This document shows, piece after piece, positions 19,107 through 27,539 of a stretch of 64,000 nt of DNA (position 1 is the first letter of the stretch; every line of letters starts with the position of its first letter). The notes below the pieces were generated by a model that was given only the letters and a program-made list of their open reading frames with translations, was not told where the DNA came from and did not search any database. Origin of the DNA: Curvibacter lanceolatus ATCC 14669 (GTDB lineage: Bacteria; Pseudomonadota; Gammaproteobacteria; Burkholderiales; Burkholderiaceae_C); NCBI RefSeq assembly GCF_000381265.1, contig NZ_KB906253.1, positions 744,001-808,000 of the forward strand, in the 5' to 3' direction. A program made the translations under genes and the position numbers.

Positions 19107-19943
19107 TCAACCGAAATTGAACGCCGACAAGGTGGTCTCCATCACCCGATCGGAGAACACACGCCGCCCCAGGTCTTGCCCGGCCGCACCGGCCACCACC
19201 ATCAAAGGCAGCAAATGCTCTTCAGCACGGGGCGGGTGGCACAGGCGGGCGCCCGGGGCCTGCGCCCAATCGGCCAGTGCTTGATGGCGCTGTGCAGGGG
19301 CCGCCTCCACGGCCTGGCCCAGCCACGCGTCAAAGGCATCCGACACCGGGCCGAAACGCGGATCGCCGTAGCCACGCATGTTGTGAAAGCTCATGCCACT
19401 GCCCACGATCAGCACACCTTCGTCGCGCAGTGGCGCCAGAGCCTGCCCCGCACGCAGATGCGCCTCGGGGTCAAGATCGCTGGTCAAAGACAGCTGCACC
19501 ACCGGGATATTGGCCTGAGGAAACATCAGCATCAACGGGATGAACATGCCATGGTCAAAGCCTCGGCTGGGGTTGCCCTGGGCTGCCACCCCGGCCTGGC
19601 CCAGCAGCCGGGTCACGCGATCGGCCAGAGCGGGCTCGCCGGGCGCGGGGTACTTGAGCTCATAGGTGTGCGGGGGAAAGCCGTAGTAGTCGTAGATCAA
19701 GGCCGGCTGAGCCCCCGAAGTGACGCTGAACTGAGGCTCCAACCAATGGGCCGAGACCAGCAGGATGGCCTTCGGCGCCGCTGGCAGGGTGGCCGCCTGC
19801 CCCTTCAGAAAGGCCGCCATCTTGTCCCAGGCCTCCGGCGGGTTCCAGTCCATGAAGAAGCACGGGCCGCCCCCATGCGGGATGAACCAGGTGGGCATGC
19901 GTGCCGCAGGCACAGCGGTAGAAACAGGGTTTGCGTCAGACAT
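19107..19943 (-). CDS. LigB/DODA-type extradiol ring-cleavage dioxygenase (YgiD-like)
   Basis: A 278-residue enzyme from the ATG at 19943, with GGAG 8 nt upstream. Family motifs are MPTWFIPHGGGPCFF, AILLVSAHWLEP, the segment YDYYGFPPHTYELKYPAPGEP, RGFDHGMFIPLMLMFP, VGSGMSFHNMRGYG and a closing PRAEEHLLPLMVVAGAA. The conserved histidines in HGGG, SAHW, FDHG and EEHLLP would bind the metal. Family members open catechol rings, for example 4,5-DOPA dioxygenases; the true substrate is unknown. The MarR gene follows 48 bp downstream. Confidence 0.88.
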   Translation of the reverse strand: MSDANPVSTAVPAARMPTWFIPHGGGPCFFMDWNPPEAWDKMAAFLKGQAATLPAAPKAILLVSAHWLEPQFSVTSGAQPALIYDYYGFPPHTYELKYPAPGEPALADRVTRLLGQAGVAAQGNPSRGFDHGMFIPLMLMFPQANIPVVQLSLTSDLDPEAHLRAGQALAPLRDEGVLIVGSGMSFHNMRGYGDPRFGPVSDAFDAWLGQAVEAAPAQRHQALADWAQAPGARLCHPPRAEEHLLPLMVVAGAAGQDLGRRVFSDRVMETTLSAFNFG

Positions 19944-20368
19944 CTGGGTCTCCAGAAAGGGTGGGCCTTGGGCGGGGCAGCAGCCCACGGTGTGGGCCGC
20001 CTCAGGTAAAGCCGGTTGCGTCCAGAACACCGAGCTGGTTGTACCGCAGGTAGGAATGCAGCCGTCCAAACTCACACCTGATGCTGAACCTGCCCAAGAA
20101 ATGGGGAACTGAACAGCCACTTTAATGGCTTCGAATCCTGCGATAAATCCACCATTTCAGGTTTCACTGTCTTTGAATTCACAACAAAACAAGGTTTGGC
20201 TTGGCGTTTACCCATTCGCCGCCAAAGCCGATCGCCTCAGAAACATGCAACTGCAACTGCAACTGCAACTGCAACTGCAACTGCAACTGCAACTGCAACT
20301 GCAACTGCATCCGCAGGGGCCGACGGTCCCCCCTTCAGGTGAAGGCAATTCGCTAGACTGCGCAGCAC
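19944..20368. other. Intergenic region with hexanucleotide repeat
   Basis: A 425-bp spacer between divergent genes. The left part should carry the dioxygenase promoter. The right part holds the CTGCAA array described separately. I see no further gene; the open frame across the array overlaps the next gene out of frame. Confidence 0.6.
20245..20310. repeat. Uninterrupted (CTGCAA)n hexanucleotide tandem array
   Basis: After ATGCAA at 20245 come nine perfect CTGCAA units (20251-20304) and a degenerate CTGCAT (20305-20310). Complete lack of variation between units suggests recent expansion and length instability. The array lies 59 bp before the ATG of the secreted protein gene at 20369, where it could change promoter or leader spacing. 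As a 6-bp unit it would not shift a reading frame. Confidence 0.95.
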
Positions 20369-20947
20369 ATGCAAACCAACCCCAGCTCCATCACCCGGCT
20401 CACCTGCCAAAGGCTGGCCTTTTTGCTGCCCGCTGTCTGTCTTCTGCTGACTGTCATGGCTGCGCCTTTGCACGCAGCCACGGCAGAGGCTGCATCTTGG
20501 CCCTCCACGCCAGCTGCCCAATGGCTGGGTTTGAACGAAGCCACATTGCCTGCAGCGGTGCCCGAGGTCCAGCGCCTGCGCCGGCCCCAGATCGGCCCCC
20601 ACGGCCTGAAAGCCTGGTGGGCACTGCCCAGCGTGGCACTGGACCAGGGCCGCCTGGACACCTTGTTCTTCACCCGCAACCAGGCTGTGGTGCACATCGA
20701 AGAACGCTGGCGAGCCGAACCGGTGCGCTGCCAGGCCGGAAGCCGCTATCAGGCGCTGGTGACCCGCCTCAACCAACGACTGGGGCAGACCGGCGTCGCC
20801 AACGGAGACGCCCAGGCCCCCCAGGCCTCCACCGCCTGGGCAGCCGGCGCTTATGACGTGCGCCTGTACCTGAACCAGATGGCAGGCAGCTGCCAGCTGC
20901 TGCTGGTGCACGAGTTGCACGCCGAACGCGATCCGTCCGAACTCTGA
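20369..20947 (+). CDS. Hypothetical exported protein
   Basis: A 192-residue protein of no family I recognise. Residues 12-37 form a signal peptide (LAFLLPAVCLLLTVMAAPLHAA) with a likely cleavage after HA/A. The mature part holds PAAQWLGLNEATLPAAVPEVQRLRRPQIGPHGLKAWW and two cysteines (in VRCQAGS and AGSCQLLL) that may pair in the periplasm. There is no strong Shine-Dalgarno. The hexanucleotide array sits just upstream. It converges on the hydrolase gene at 20971 with 23 bp between. Confidence 0.65.
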   Translation: MQTNPSSITRLTCQRLAFLLPAVCLLLTVMAAPLHAATAEAASWPSTPAAQWLGLNEATLPAAVPEVQRLRRPQIGPHGLKAWWALPSVALDQGRLDTLFFTRNQAVVHIEERWRAEPVRCQAGSRYQALVTRLNQRLGQTGVANGDAQAPQASTAWAAGAYDVRLYLNQMAGSCQLLLVHELHAERDPSEL

Positions 20948-20970
20948 GCCTTCCGCCGGCAAAAACCTGC

Positions 20971-21954
20971 TCAGCGGCCCAAGCGCTGCGCCACTCCTGA
21001 GCTCAACGTGACCATGAAGGCTTCGACTGCTCGGGTGTATTCATTGTCCAGGCCCAGGAGCGCATTGATGTCGCCATGGCTCAGATCCTGCCCCAGCCAT
21101 TGGGCCCGTATCCCCAATTGCGCGGCCCGCGCCACAAAGGCTTGTGCCTGGGCACAGGCATCGTCACGACGTGTAGAGCAGACCGCCAGCAACGGGGCCG
21201 CTCCTGGCCGCAGCTGCTGAACGGGCGACATGGCACGCCAATAGCTGGGGTCCTTGCCGAAAGGCCGGTCATACAGGCGCATGTGCGGCTGGCTCATGAT
21301 GGCGTGCACATCCATGGCCGCACTGTCGAGCGCCACGGTGCCCAGTACAGGCGGCCCGCTCCGCCCCAGGCTGGCAGGCACAGCCCCCGCCAGCAAAGCC
21401 ACCAGGTGTGCGCCGGCCGAATGCCCCATGAGAATGAACTGCGCCGGGTCGGCACCCCAGTCAAGCGCGTGCGCCTGGGCATGGGTCAAGGCCTGCGCCA
21501 CGTCGCGCAACTGGCCGTCTGGCGGCACCTCAGGCAGCATCCGATAGTTGACAGACACCAGCACAAAACCCCTCGCCGTCCAGCGAGACACCTTGGCATC
21601 CACGACCCGGGTCATGGCTTTGTTGCCCACCACCCAGCCGCCGCCATGCACCATGAATACCACCGGAGCCCCATGCGTCGAGGCTTCGCCACTCGGCAGG
21701 TACACGTCATACACCTGGTCAGGATGGGACCCATAAGCCACATTGGCCAGACTGGCATGCCGGCCTGAGGGACCGGAATGACCAGCCGCCTGACGCTGCT
21801 CACGAAGCCGATCCAACAGTGGCCCAGCAGAGGCCGCCCTCGTCAGACCCAGGGCCAGCGCCACCCCCGTCGCAGCTTTCACGATGTGCCTGCGGCGCAG
21901 ACCCCACCGAGGCGAAGAAGAACTCATTCCCAGGGCCACATTGCAGTCGTTCAT
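20971..21954 (-). CDS. Exported alpha/beta hydrolase (BD-FAE/lipase-like)
   Basis: A 327-residue protein from the ATG at 21954 (an internal ATG at 21927 is also possible). A twin-arginine-like signal (RRRHIVKAATGVALALGLTRAASA) precedes the catalytic domain. The oxyanion motif HGGGW is in VFMVHGGGWVVGNKAM. The nucleophile elbow is GHSAGAH and the likely catalytic His is in LSHGDIN near the C-terminus. The segment YDVYLPSG is typical of esterases of the acetyl-esterase/kynurenine-formamidase-like group. It is probably periplasmic. It is divergent from the DUF938 gene with 88 bp between starts. Confidence 0.85.
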   Translation of the reverse strand: MNDCNVALGMSSSSPRWGLRRRHIVKAATGVALALGLTRAASAGPLLDRLREQRQAAGHSGPSGRHASLANVAYGSHPDQVYDVYLPSGEASTHGAPVVFMVHGGGWVVGNKAMTRVVDAKVSRWTARGFVLVSVNYRMLPEVPPDGQLRDVAQALTHAQAHALDWGADPAQFILMGHSAGAHLVALLAGAVPASLGRSGPPVLGTVALDSAAMDVHAIMSQPHMRLYDRPFGKDPSYWRAMSPVQQLRPGAAPLLAVCSTRRDDACAQAQAFVARAAQLGIRAQWLGQDLSHGDINALLGLDNEYTRAVEAFMVTLSSGVAQRLGR

Positions 21955-22042
21955 CCGTACACTCCGCGCGGCCAAAGGCGGCCCAGCGGGTATTCTAGGC
22001 AGCCACCCCCGACCACCGACGCCCCCACGAACGACCCCATCG

Positions 22043-22654
22043 ATGCACGCCTCAGACGCACGTTTGCACAGCCCCGCCGCGGAACGCAACACCGCCCCCA
22101 TCCTCGCCCAATTGCAGGCCTTGCTACCGGCCCAAGGCCTGATGCTGGAAATCGCCAGCGGCACCGGTCAGCACGCCGCGGCCTTCAGTCACGGCCTGCC
22201 GGGCTGGCAATGGCAACCCACTGACTACGAGGCCAGCGCCCTGGCCTCGATCAACGCCTGGTGCGCGGGCCTGGAGAGAGTGCGGCCTGCGGTGCAACTG
22301 GATGTACTGCGCAGCCCCTGGCCCTCGCAACTGCCCGAGGTGGTCGACGCCATGTTCTGCGCCAACATGATCCACATCGCCCCATGGGCCTGCACCGGTG
22401 CGCTGATGCAGGGAGCCGCAAGGCACCTGTCAGCCCAGGGGCTCCTGATCACCTACGGCCCCTACCTGGAAGAAGCCACGCCCACCGCCCCAGGCAACCT
22501 GGCTTTTGACATGGATCTGCGAAGCCGAAACCCGGCCTGGGGATTGCGGCAACTCCACGACGTGGTCAAGGTGGCCGGTGAGGTCGGACTGCGCCTCAGA
22601 GATCGCATCAGCATGCCGGTCAACAATCTTCTGCTGGTCTGGACACGCGTTTGA
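22043..22654 (+). CDS. DUF938 family SAM-dependent methyltransferase-like protein
   Basis: A 203-residue protein from the ATG at 22043. The family start (SPAAERNTAPILAQLQALLPAQGLMLEIASGTGQHAAAFS) includes the SAM-binding motif I, EIASGTGQH. Further motifs are WQPTDYEASALASI, FCANMIHIAPW and LITYGPYLEEA. DUF938 proteins are Rossmann-fold methyltransferases of unknown substrate. The gene is short and monocistronic, divergent from the exported hydrolase, and converges on the HD-domain gene. Confidence 0.85.
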   Translation: MHASDARLHSPAAERNTAPILAQLQALLPAQGLMLEIASGTGQHAAAFSHGLPGWQWQPTDYEASALASINAWCAGLERVRPAVQLDVLRSPWPSQLPEVVDAMFCANMIHIAPWACTGALMQGAARHLSAQGLLITYGPYLEEATPTAPGNLAFDMDLRSRNPAWGLRQLHDVVKVAGEVGLRLRDRISMPVNNLLLVWTRV

Positions 22655-22706
22655 GTTGCCTTGTGCGGCTGCGTTTGAGGTGCGTTGAACACGCACCGTC
22701 ACAGCT

Positions 22707-23282
22707 TCAGGAAGCGGGCACCAGACGCCTGATTTTCTGCAAGGTATCTGCCAGCGCCTTGGCCATGGGTATCTTGCGGTCCGTGAACAACTGCGACAAG
22801 GCCTCGTAATACCAGACAGCACCTTCCAATTTGGCATTGAAACGGTCAAAAACCGAGGGGCCAATGGTGACAAGGTCATCCAAAATGGCCCGGGCGTTGC
22901 TCAGCTTGTCACAGCCTGAAACCAACAAGGCCTCATCGGGAGCCCTCCTCAGATGGGCCAGGTAGGCACGCTTGCGTTCTGTCCAAGTCAACTTGCGCGC
23001 CGGGTCCTGGCCTTGGCCGTCGGAGCAGGCTTGGACGATGGCCAACACCCTGGCTCCAAATTGATCACCGATCTGTTGTGCATAGTGCGGGCCGCCATCT
23101 TCAAGAACGTCGTGCAGCAAAGCAGCAACCTGCTGATCCTCATCCCCACCATACTGAGCCACGAGGCCAGCCACCACGACAGGGTGGGTGATGTAGGGGA
23201 TGGTCGTTCCTTTACGCACTTGCCCCTCGTGGGCCGTGGAAGCGAGCGTGAGGGCTTGGGTGAATCGCGGAGTCATGGGCAC
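22707..23282 (-). CDS. HD-domain protein, MESH1/RSH-hydrolase-like
   Basis: A 191-residue protein (an alternative ATG at codon 3 is possible). It matches the stand-alone alarmone hydrolase pattern: STAHEGQVRKGTTIPYITHPVVVAGLVAQYGG, then AALLHDVLEDGG with the HDxxED signature, then SGCDKLSNARAILDD, equivalent to the DKLxNxR motif. Metal-binding His and Asp residues are present. The predicted reaction is removal of the 3'-pyrophosphate of (p)ppGpp; other nucleotide substrates are possible. It lies about 10 kb from the synthetase-like gene at 11661. Confidence 0.78.
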   Translation of the reverse strand: MPMTPRFTQALTLASTAHEGQVRKGTTIPYITHPVVVAGLVAQYGGDEDQQVAALLHDVLEDGGPHYAQQIGDQFGARVLAIVQACSDGQGQDPARKLTWTERKRAYLAHLRRAPDEALLVSGCDKLSNARAILDDLVTIGPSVFDRFNAKLEGAVWYYEALSQLFTDRKIPMAKALADTLQKIRRLVPAS

Positions 23283-23434
23283 AGTTTACGGGTTGGCTGC
23301 GACTTGGGGATTTTTCCATCCAAACTCTGGCAACAGCTTGTGCCGATACCGGCACCGAATTTACATCGCCAAAACGTCGGCCTTGCATTATTCTTGAACG
23401 AGTTGCGCACGCATTTTTCGCACGCCGATTAATC

Positions 23435-24397
23435 TTGATATCAGTCAATAATCGATCGACAGGGTCTCAAGGAACGCTCTCAGGAAACCTGGCGGGCGTG
23501 GCGGGATTCTCCTATGCCATTCTGGACTCCATCGAGCAGGAGATTGCCGTCATTCAAAAAGATGGTCAAATCGTTTATGTGAACGAGGCCTGGGTTCGGT
23601 TTGGCGCCAACAACGGGCTGCCCAAGACCGATTGGCTTCAATCGAATTATCTGGACATCTGCATCAGTGCGGCGTTGAGCGACGAGCCCGCGGCGCAGGA
23701 CATCTACGCGGGTCTGGCCGGCGTCATCCACGGGCATCGTCAAGACTTTTCGTATGAATACCCTTGCGATAGCCCCGATGAAAAACGCTGGTTTCTGATG
23801 AATGTGGTGGGGCTGACCGGACACAGCAAAGACCTGTTCGTCATCATCCACAGCAATATCTCGCAAAGGAAACTGGCGGAGCAGCAGGTAGAACGTCTGT
23901 CTTTACTCGACCCGCTCACGGGCCTGGCCAATCGCCGGCATTTCATGCAATTCCTGACCGCTGAATGGCAACGCAACCGGCGCGAGGGCACACCGGTCAG
24001 CCTGATCTTGTTGGATATCGATGATTTCAAACACATCAACGATCAGCACGGCCATGGGGTCGGCGATGAATGCCTGAAACAGATCGCGAGTCTGGTCGGT
24101 CGCTGCGCGCGGCGCCCCAGCGATCTGGCCGTGCGCTGGGGCGGCGAAGAATTCATGCTGGTGCTGGGCAACACCTCCGTCGAAACCGCCTTGACCATGG
24201 CGAACGAACTCCTCGCAGCGGTTCGGCGCCTCGAATCTCCCGTGCATGGGCATTGCACCATCAGCATAGGGGTGAGTTCGGCGGTACCCACCGAAGATGG
24301 ATTCGAAGCCCTGATCCAGCAGGCTGATTCCGCGCTCTACCAGGCCAAGAAGGCCGGCAAGAATCAGGTGTTTCGCTATGGGCAATCTGCATCTTGA
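23435..24397 (+). CDS. PAS-GGDEF diguanylate cyclase
   Basis: About 320 residues if translation begins at the TTG at 23435. No ATG occurs before codon ~127, so a non-ATG start is required. A GTG at 23498, preceded by AGGAAA, is an alternative. A PAS domain (about 25-150: ILDSIEQEIAVIQKDGQIVYVNEAW) precedes GGDEF (about 155-315). The active site is GGEEF (RWGGEEFML) with RPSD as the I-site five residues before. There are no transmembrane segments, so it is cytosolic. It probably senses a cytoplasmic signal and makes c-di-GMP. Confidence 0.88.
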   Translation: MISVNNRSTGSQGTLSGNLAGVAGFSYAILDSIEQEIAVIQKDGQIVYVNEAWVRFGANNGLPKTDWLQSNYLDICISAALSDEPAAQDIYAGLAGVIHGHRQDFSYEYPCDSPDEKRWFLMNVVGLTGHSKDLFVIIHSNISQRKLAEQQVERLSLLDPLTGLANRRHFMQFLTAEWQRNRREGTPVSLILLDIDDFKHINDQHGHGVGDECLKQIASLVGRCARRPSDLAVRWGGEEFMLVLGNTSVETALTMANELLAAVRRLESPVHGHCTISIGVSSAVPTEDGFEALIQQADSALYQAKKAGKNQVFRYGQSAS

Positions 24398-24560
24398 TGC
24401 TGATACTGGATGCTCATCGGATGTGTGTTCGCAGCAACATTTGATGCAGGGCATCCCCGCAGAGGCATTAGTGATATATAAATAAATTGTAAAATCATTT
24501 TTTTCATCTATATCACCCTGGAAGACGAACAGTTTCCAGGACATGCCCAAGGAGACAGCC

Positions 24561-26315
24561 ATGCAGATCAACAACATCAGTGTGAAGACGCGCCTGTGGG
24601 TGACGTTCACAACCCTCGTCGTCCTGATGATGGTGCTGTCGGGTTGGGCTCAGTACCGCTCCAACGCCAGCCTGAGTGCGGCACTTGAAGACGTGGTCAG
24701 CACCGATGTCAAGGTGGTGGCCGCCACACGTTGGAACGACGGCACTTCAGCCGCGCTGGCCATCACGGTGGCAGCGGTACTGTCCACCGACGAGCAAAGC
24801 TCCCAGCGCCTCACCAACGACGGCAAGGCCCTGGTCGAGCGCAACACCAAGATGCTCAAGACCATGGCGGATCTGATCACCCGCTCCGATGAAAAGACAG
24901 CACTCGACAACCTGAGCAATGAACGCAAGCCAGTGCTCGCGGCATTGGGCAAGGCCAATGAACTCAAGAAAGCGGGCGACATGGCAGGCGCCAAGGACGC
25001 CGCCGAAAAAGACCTGGTGCCCCTGACCACGGCCTACCTGCAGCACCAGCGCGATTTTGTGCAGATGCTCGAGAAGAACCGCGACGCCACCGTTCAGGAA
25101 GCACAAGATGCGCGCCGTCAAAACGCCGTCACCAGCACGGTCACCGGCTTGATCGTGGCTTTCGGCGTGCTGTTCATTGCAGCCCAACTGGTGCGCTCGA
25201 TCACCCAGCCCCTGGCACAGGCCGTGGACCTGGCCCAGAGCATCGCCAAGGGCGACCTGACCCATGACACCCGCACTGAACGCCAGGATGAATTCGGCGT
25301 GCTGCTCAATGCCATGTCGGGCATGGCCACCCAGCTGCGCTCGGTGGTCGGCGAGGTGCGCACCGGCATGGATGCGTTGAACGTGGCCTCGGTCGAGATT
25401 GCCAACGGCAACCAGGACCTGTCTTCGCGCACCGAACAAACCGCCAGCAACCTGCAGCAGACCGCAGCCAGCATGGAACAGCTGACCAGCACCGTGAACC
25501 AATCCGCCGACACCGCCCGCCAGGCCAATCAGTTGGCCGGCACTGCCGCCCAGGCCGCTACCCGGGGTGGCGACGTGGTGGCCCAGGTGGTGAGCAGCAT
25601 GCAGCAGATCACCGACAGCTCGCGCAAGATCAGCGACATCATTGGCGTGATCGATGGCATTGCCTTCCAAACCAACATCCTGGCACTGAACGCGGCCGTG
25701 GAAGCAGCACGCGCTGGCGAACAGGGCAGAGGCTTTGCCGTGGTGGCCGGCGAGGTGCGCAGCCTGGCGGGCCGCAGCGCCGAGGCCGCCAAGGAGATCA
25801 AGACCCTGATCAACGCCTCGGTCGAGAACGTCGAATCCGGCTCGCAGCAAGTGGCCGACGCCGGCGCCGCCATGTCCGAGATCGTCAGCAGCGTGCGCCG
25901 CGTCACCGACCTGATCGGTGAGATCACGGCCTCGTCAGACGAGCAACGCTCGGGCATCTCGCAAGTGAACGCGGCCGTCGGCCAGCTCGATCAGATGACC
26001 CAGCAGAACGCCGCCCTGGTCGAGGAAAGCGCCGCAGCAGCCGCCTCCTTGCGCGACCAGGCTCAGCGCCTGACCGAGGTGGTGGCCGTGTTCAATCTGG
26101 GCCAGGGCCATGCCCCGGCCGCGCGATCGCTGGCCCAGGCCCCCAGGGCATCTGCGGCACCTGCGCCGGCCGCCCTGCGCAGTGCTCCGCGCCCCAGCCT
26201 GAGCGCCAGCAAGGCACCGGCACCTGCCAGCTCCAGCCCGCGTGCGGCCCTGCCATCGGCCACTGCCGGCGCCGCACCCAAGGCTGGCAACGAAGACGAC
26301 TGGACTTCGTTCTGA
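24561..26315 (+). CDS. Methyl-accepting chemotaxis protein
   Basis: A 584-residue receptor from the ATG at 24561, with AAGGAGA as ribosome binding site. TM1 is at about 10-30, a four-helix-type periplasmic domain follows ([24 protein letters not shown]), TM2 is at about 191-211, then HAMP and a signalling hairpin ([20 protein letters not shown] with [18 protein letters not shown]). An Ala/Pro/Ser-rich linker of about 65 residues leads to the C-terminal DWTSF pentapeptide. It is a paralogue of the receptor at 9803. The promoter region is very AT-rich (24470-24510). Confidence 0.95.
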   Translation: MQINNISVKTRLWVTFTTLVVLMMVLSGWAQYRSNASLSAALEDVVSTDVKVVAATRWNDGTSAALAITVAAVLSTDEQSSQRLTNDGKALVERNTKMLKTMADLITRSDEKTALDNLSNERKPVLAALGKANELKKAGDMAGAKDAAEKDLVPLTTAYLQHQRDFVQMLEKNRDATVQEAQDARRQNAVTSTVTGLIVAFGVLFIAAQLVRSITQPLAQAVDLAQSIAKGDLTHDTRTERQDEFGVLLNAMSGMATQLRSVVGEVRTGMDALNVASVEIANGNQDLSSRTEQTASNLQQTAASMEQLTSTVNQSADTARQANQLAGTAAQAATRGGDVVAQVVSSMQQITDSSRKISDIIGVIDGIAFQTNILALNAAVEAARAGEQGRGFAVVAGEVRSLAGRSAEAAKEIKTLINASVENVESGSQQVADAGAAMSEIVSSVRRVTDLIGEITASSDEQRSGISQVNAAVGQLDQMTQQNAALVEESAAAAASLRDQAQRLTEVVAVFNLGQGHAPAARSLAQAPRASAAPAPAALRSAPRPSLSASKAPAPASSSPRAALPSATAGAAPKAGNEDDWTSF

Positions 26316-26329
26316 GCGCATGGCCCAAA

Positions 26330-26347
26330 GCGGCCCCCTCTGGCCGC
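26330..26347. terminator. GC-rich hairpin after the chemoreceptor
   Basis: GCGGCC (26330-26335) and GGCCGC (26342-26347) form a stem with a 6-nt loop, 15 bp after the stop. There is no T-tract. Confidence 0.35.
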
Positions 26348-26379
26348 ACCGTTGAGCCGGGCTGACTAGAATCCGGGCG

Positions 26380-27417
26380 ATGAGCATCGCCCCCAGCCCG
26401 TCCAAGCGCACACGCCGCGGCAGTGGCGCGGTCACACTGCACGAGGTGGCCCAAAAGGCGGGCGTCGCCCCCATCACCGCATCGCGCGCACTCAATTCCC
26501 CCGACAAGGTCTCGGTCGATGTGCTGCAGCGGGTCACCGAGGCCGTGCAGGCCCTGGGCTATGTGCCCAACCGCCTGGCCGGCGGCCTGGCCTCCACCCG
26601 CAGCCGCCTGGTCGCCGCGCTGGTGCCCACCATGGCGGGGCCTGTTTTCCTGCAGACCGTACAGTCCCTCACCCAGGCCCTCGCCGAGCACGGCTACCAG
26701 TTGATGCTGGGCCAGACTGGCTATATCGACCCACGAACCGGCGAAGACCTGATGCTCGAAGCCCTGATCGGACGCCGGCCCGATGGCATGGTGCTGACCG
26801 GCACCTTGCATTCTGAGCAGACCCGCCAACGGCTGCAGGCCGCCGGCATCCCGGTGGTCGAGACCTGGGACCTCAGCGAACAGCCCATCGACATGCTGGT
26901 CGGGTTTTCGCACGAAGGGGTAGGGCGCTCGGTGGCAGAGTTCTTTCTCGCCAGGGGTTTCAAGCGCTGGGCCATTGTGGCCGGCGACGACCCACGCTCA
27001 CAACGGCGCCAGCACGCCTTTGGTCAGGCTGCCCTCGCATTCGGCCTGCCGCCGATTCAGGTGCGGGTGGTCCCTGCACCCACCTCCCTCAAGAGCGGGC
27101 GACTGGCCCTGCGCCAACTGCTGCAAGAGGCACCTGCGGTGGACGCGGTGTTCTGCAGTTCCGACCTGCTGGCCCTGGGCGTGCTGACCGAGGCCCGAGC
27201 GCTGGGCAGGGCCGTGCCGGGCCAACTGGCGGTGATGGGTTTCGGCGATCTGGATTTCGCGGCTGACCTCGAGCCTGCGCTCAGCACCGTCCAGATCGAC
27301 GGCGCGGCCATGGGGCGGCAGGCAGCGCGCTTCATCATGGATCGTGCCGAGGGCCGCGACGTGGCCCTGCCGGTGGTCGATATCGGCTTCACTTTGATCG
27401 AACGCAGCAGCACCTGA
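26380..27417 (+). CDS. LacI-family regulator, probably of glucarate catabolism
   Basis: A 345-residue protein with a LacI helix-turn-helix at about 18-70 (VTLHEVAQKAGVAPITASRALNSPDKVSVDVLQRVTEAVQALGYVPNRLAGGLAS) and a periplasmic-binding-like effector domain to the end. It resembles the GntR/IdnR branch of LacI proteins by the VTLHEVA start. It lies 122 bp before glucarate dehydratase on the same strand. Two palindromic operator candidates lie between them (27458-27471 and 27480-27493). I infer that it represses the dehydratase until glucarate or a related sugar acid binds. The start codon ATG at 26380 is 64 bp after the chemoreceptor. Confidence 0.88.
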   Translation: MSIAPSPSKRTRRGSGAVTLHEVAQKAGVAPITASRALNSPDKVSVDVLQRVTEAVQALGYVPNRLAGGLASTRSRLVAALVPTMAGPVFLQTVQSLTQALAEHGYQLMLGQTGYIDPRTGEDLMLEALIGRRPDGMVLTGTLHSEQTRQRLQAAGIPVVETWDLSEQPIDMLVGFSHEGVGRSVAEFFLARGFKRWAIVAGDDPRSQRRQHAFGQAALAFGLPPIQVRVVPAPTSLKSGRLALRQLLQEAPAVDAVFCSSDLLALGVLTEARALGRAVPGQLAVMGFGDLDFAADLEPALSTVQIDGAAMGRQAARFIMDRAEGRDVALPVVDIGFTLIERSST

Positions 27418-27457
27418 CGACTCCAGCTGTACAGGGCCAGCGCTTGCAGAGTGCAAA

Positions 27458-27471
27458 TGACAGCGTTATCA
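27458..27471. promoter_or_regulatory. Imperfect palindromic operator candidate
   Basis: TGACAGCGTTATCA is a near-palindrome centred on CG, like LacI/GalR-family sites. Its centre is 22 bp, about two helical turns, from that of the perfect palindrome at 27480-27493. Confidence 0.5.
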
Positions 27472-27479
27472 TTCAAAAA

Positions 27480-27493
27480 TGGTAGCGCTACCA
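27480..27493. promoter_or_regulatory. Perfect palindromic LacI-family operator candidate
   Basis: TGGTAGCGCTACCA is a perfect 14-bp palindrome centred on GC, the usual half-site geometry for LacI/GalR proteins. It lies 46 bp before the glucarate dehydratase ATG. Confidence 0.7.
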
Positions 27494-27539
27494 AACAACA
27501 TCAGGCAGCGCTGCATCCCTCCAATCACCAGACCCCACC

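Noticed and set aside
20125-20856. Open frame running through the hexanucleotide array (Leu-Gln repeats)
   Set aside because: It overlaps the signal-peptide protein at 20369 in another frame and has no family features beyond the repeat.
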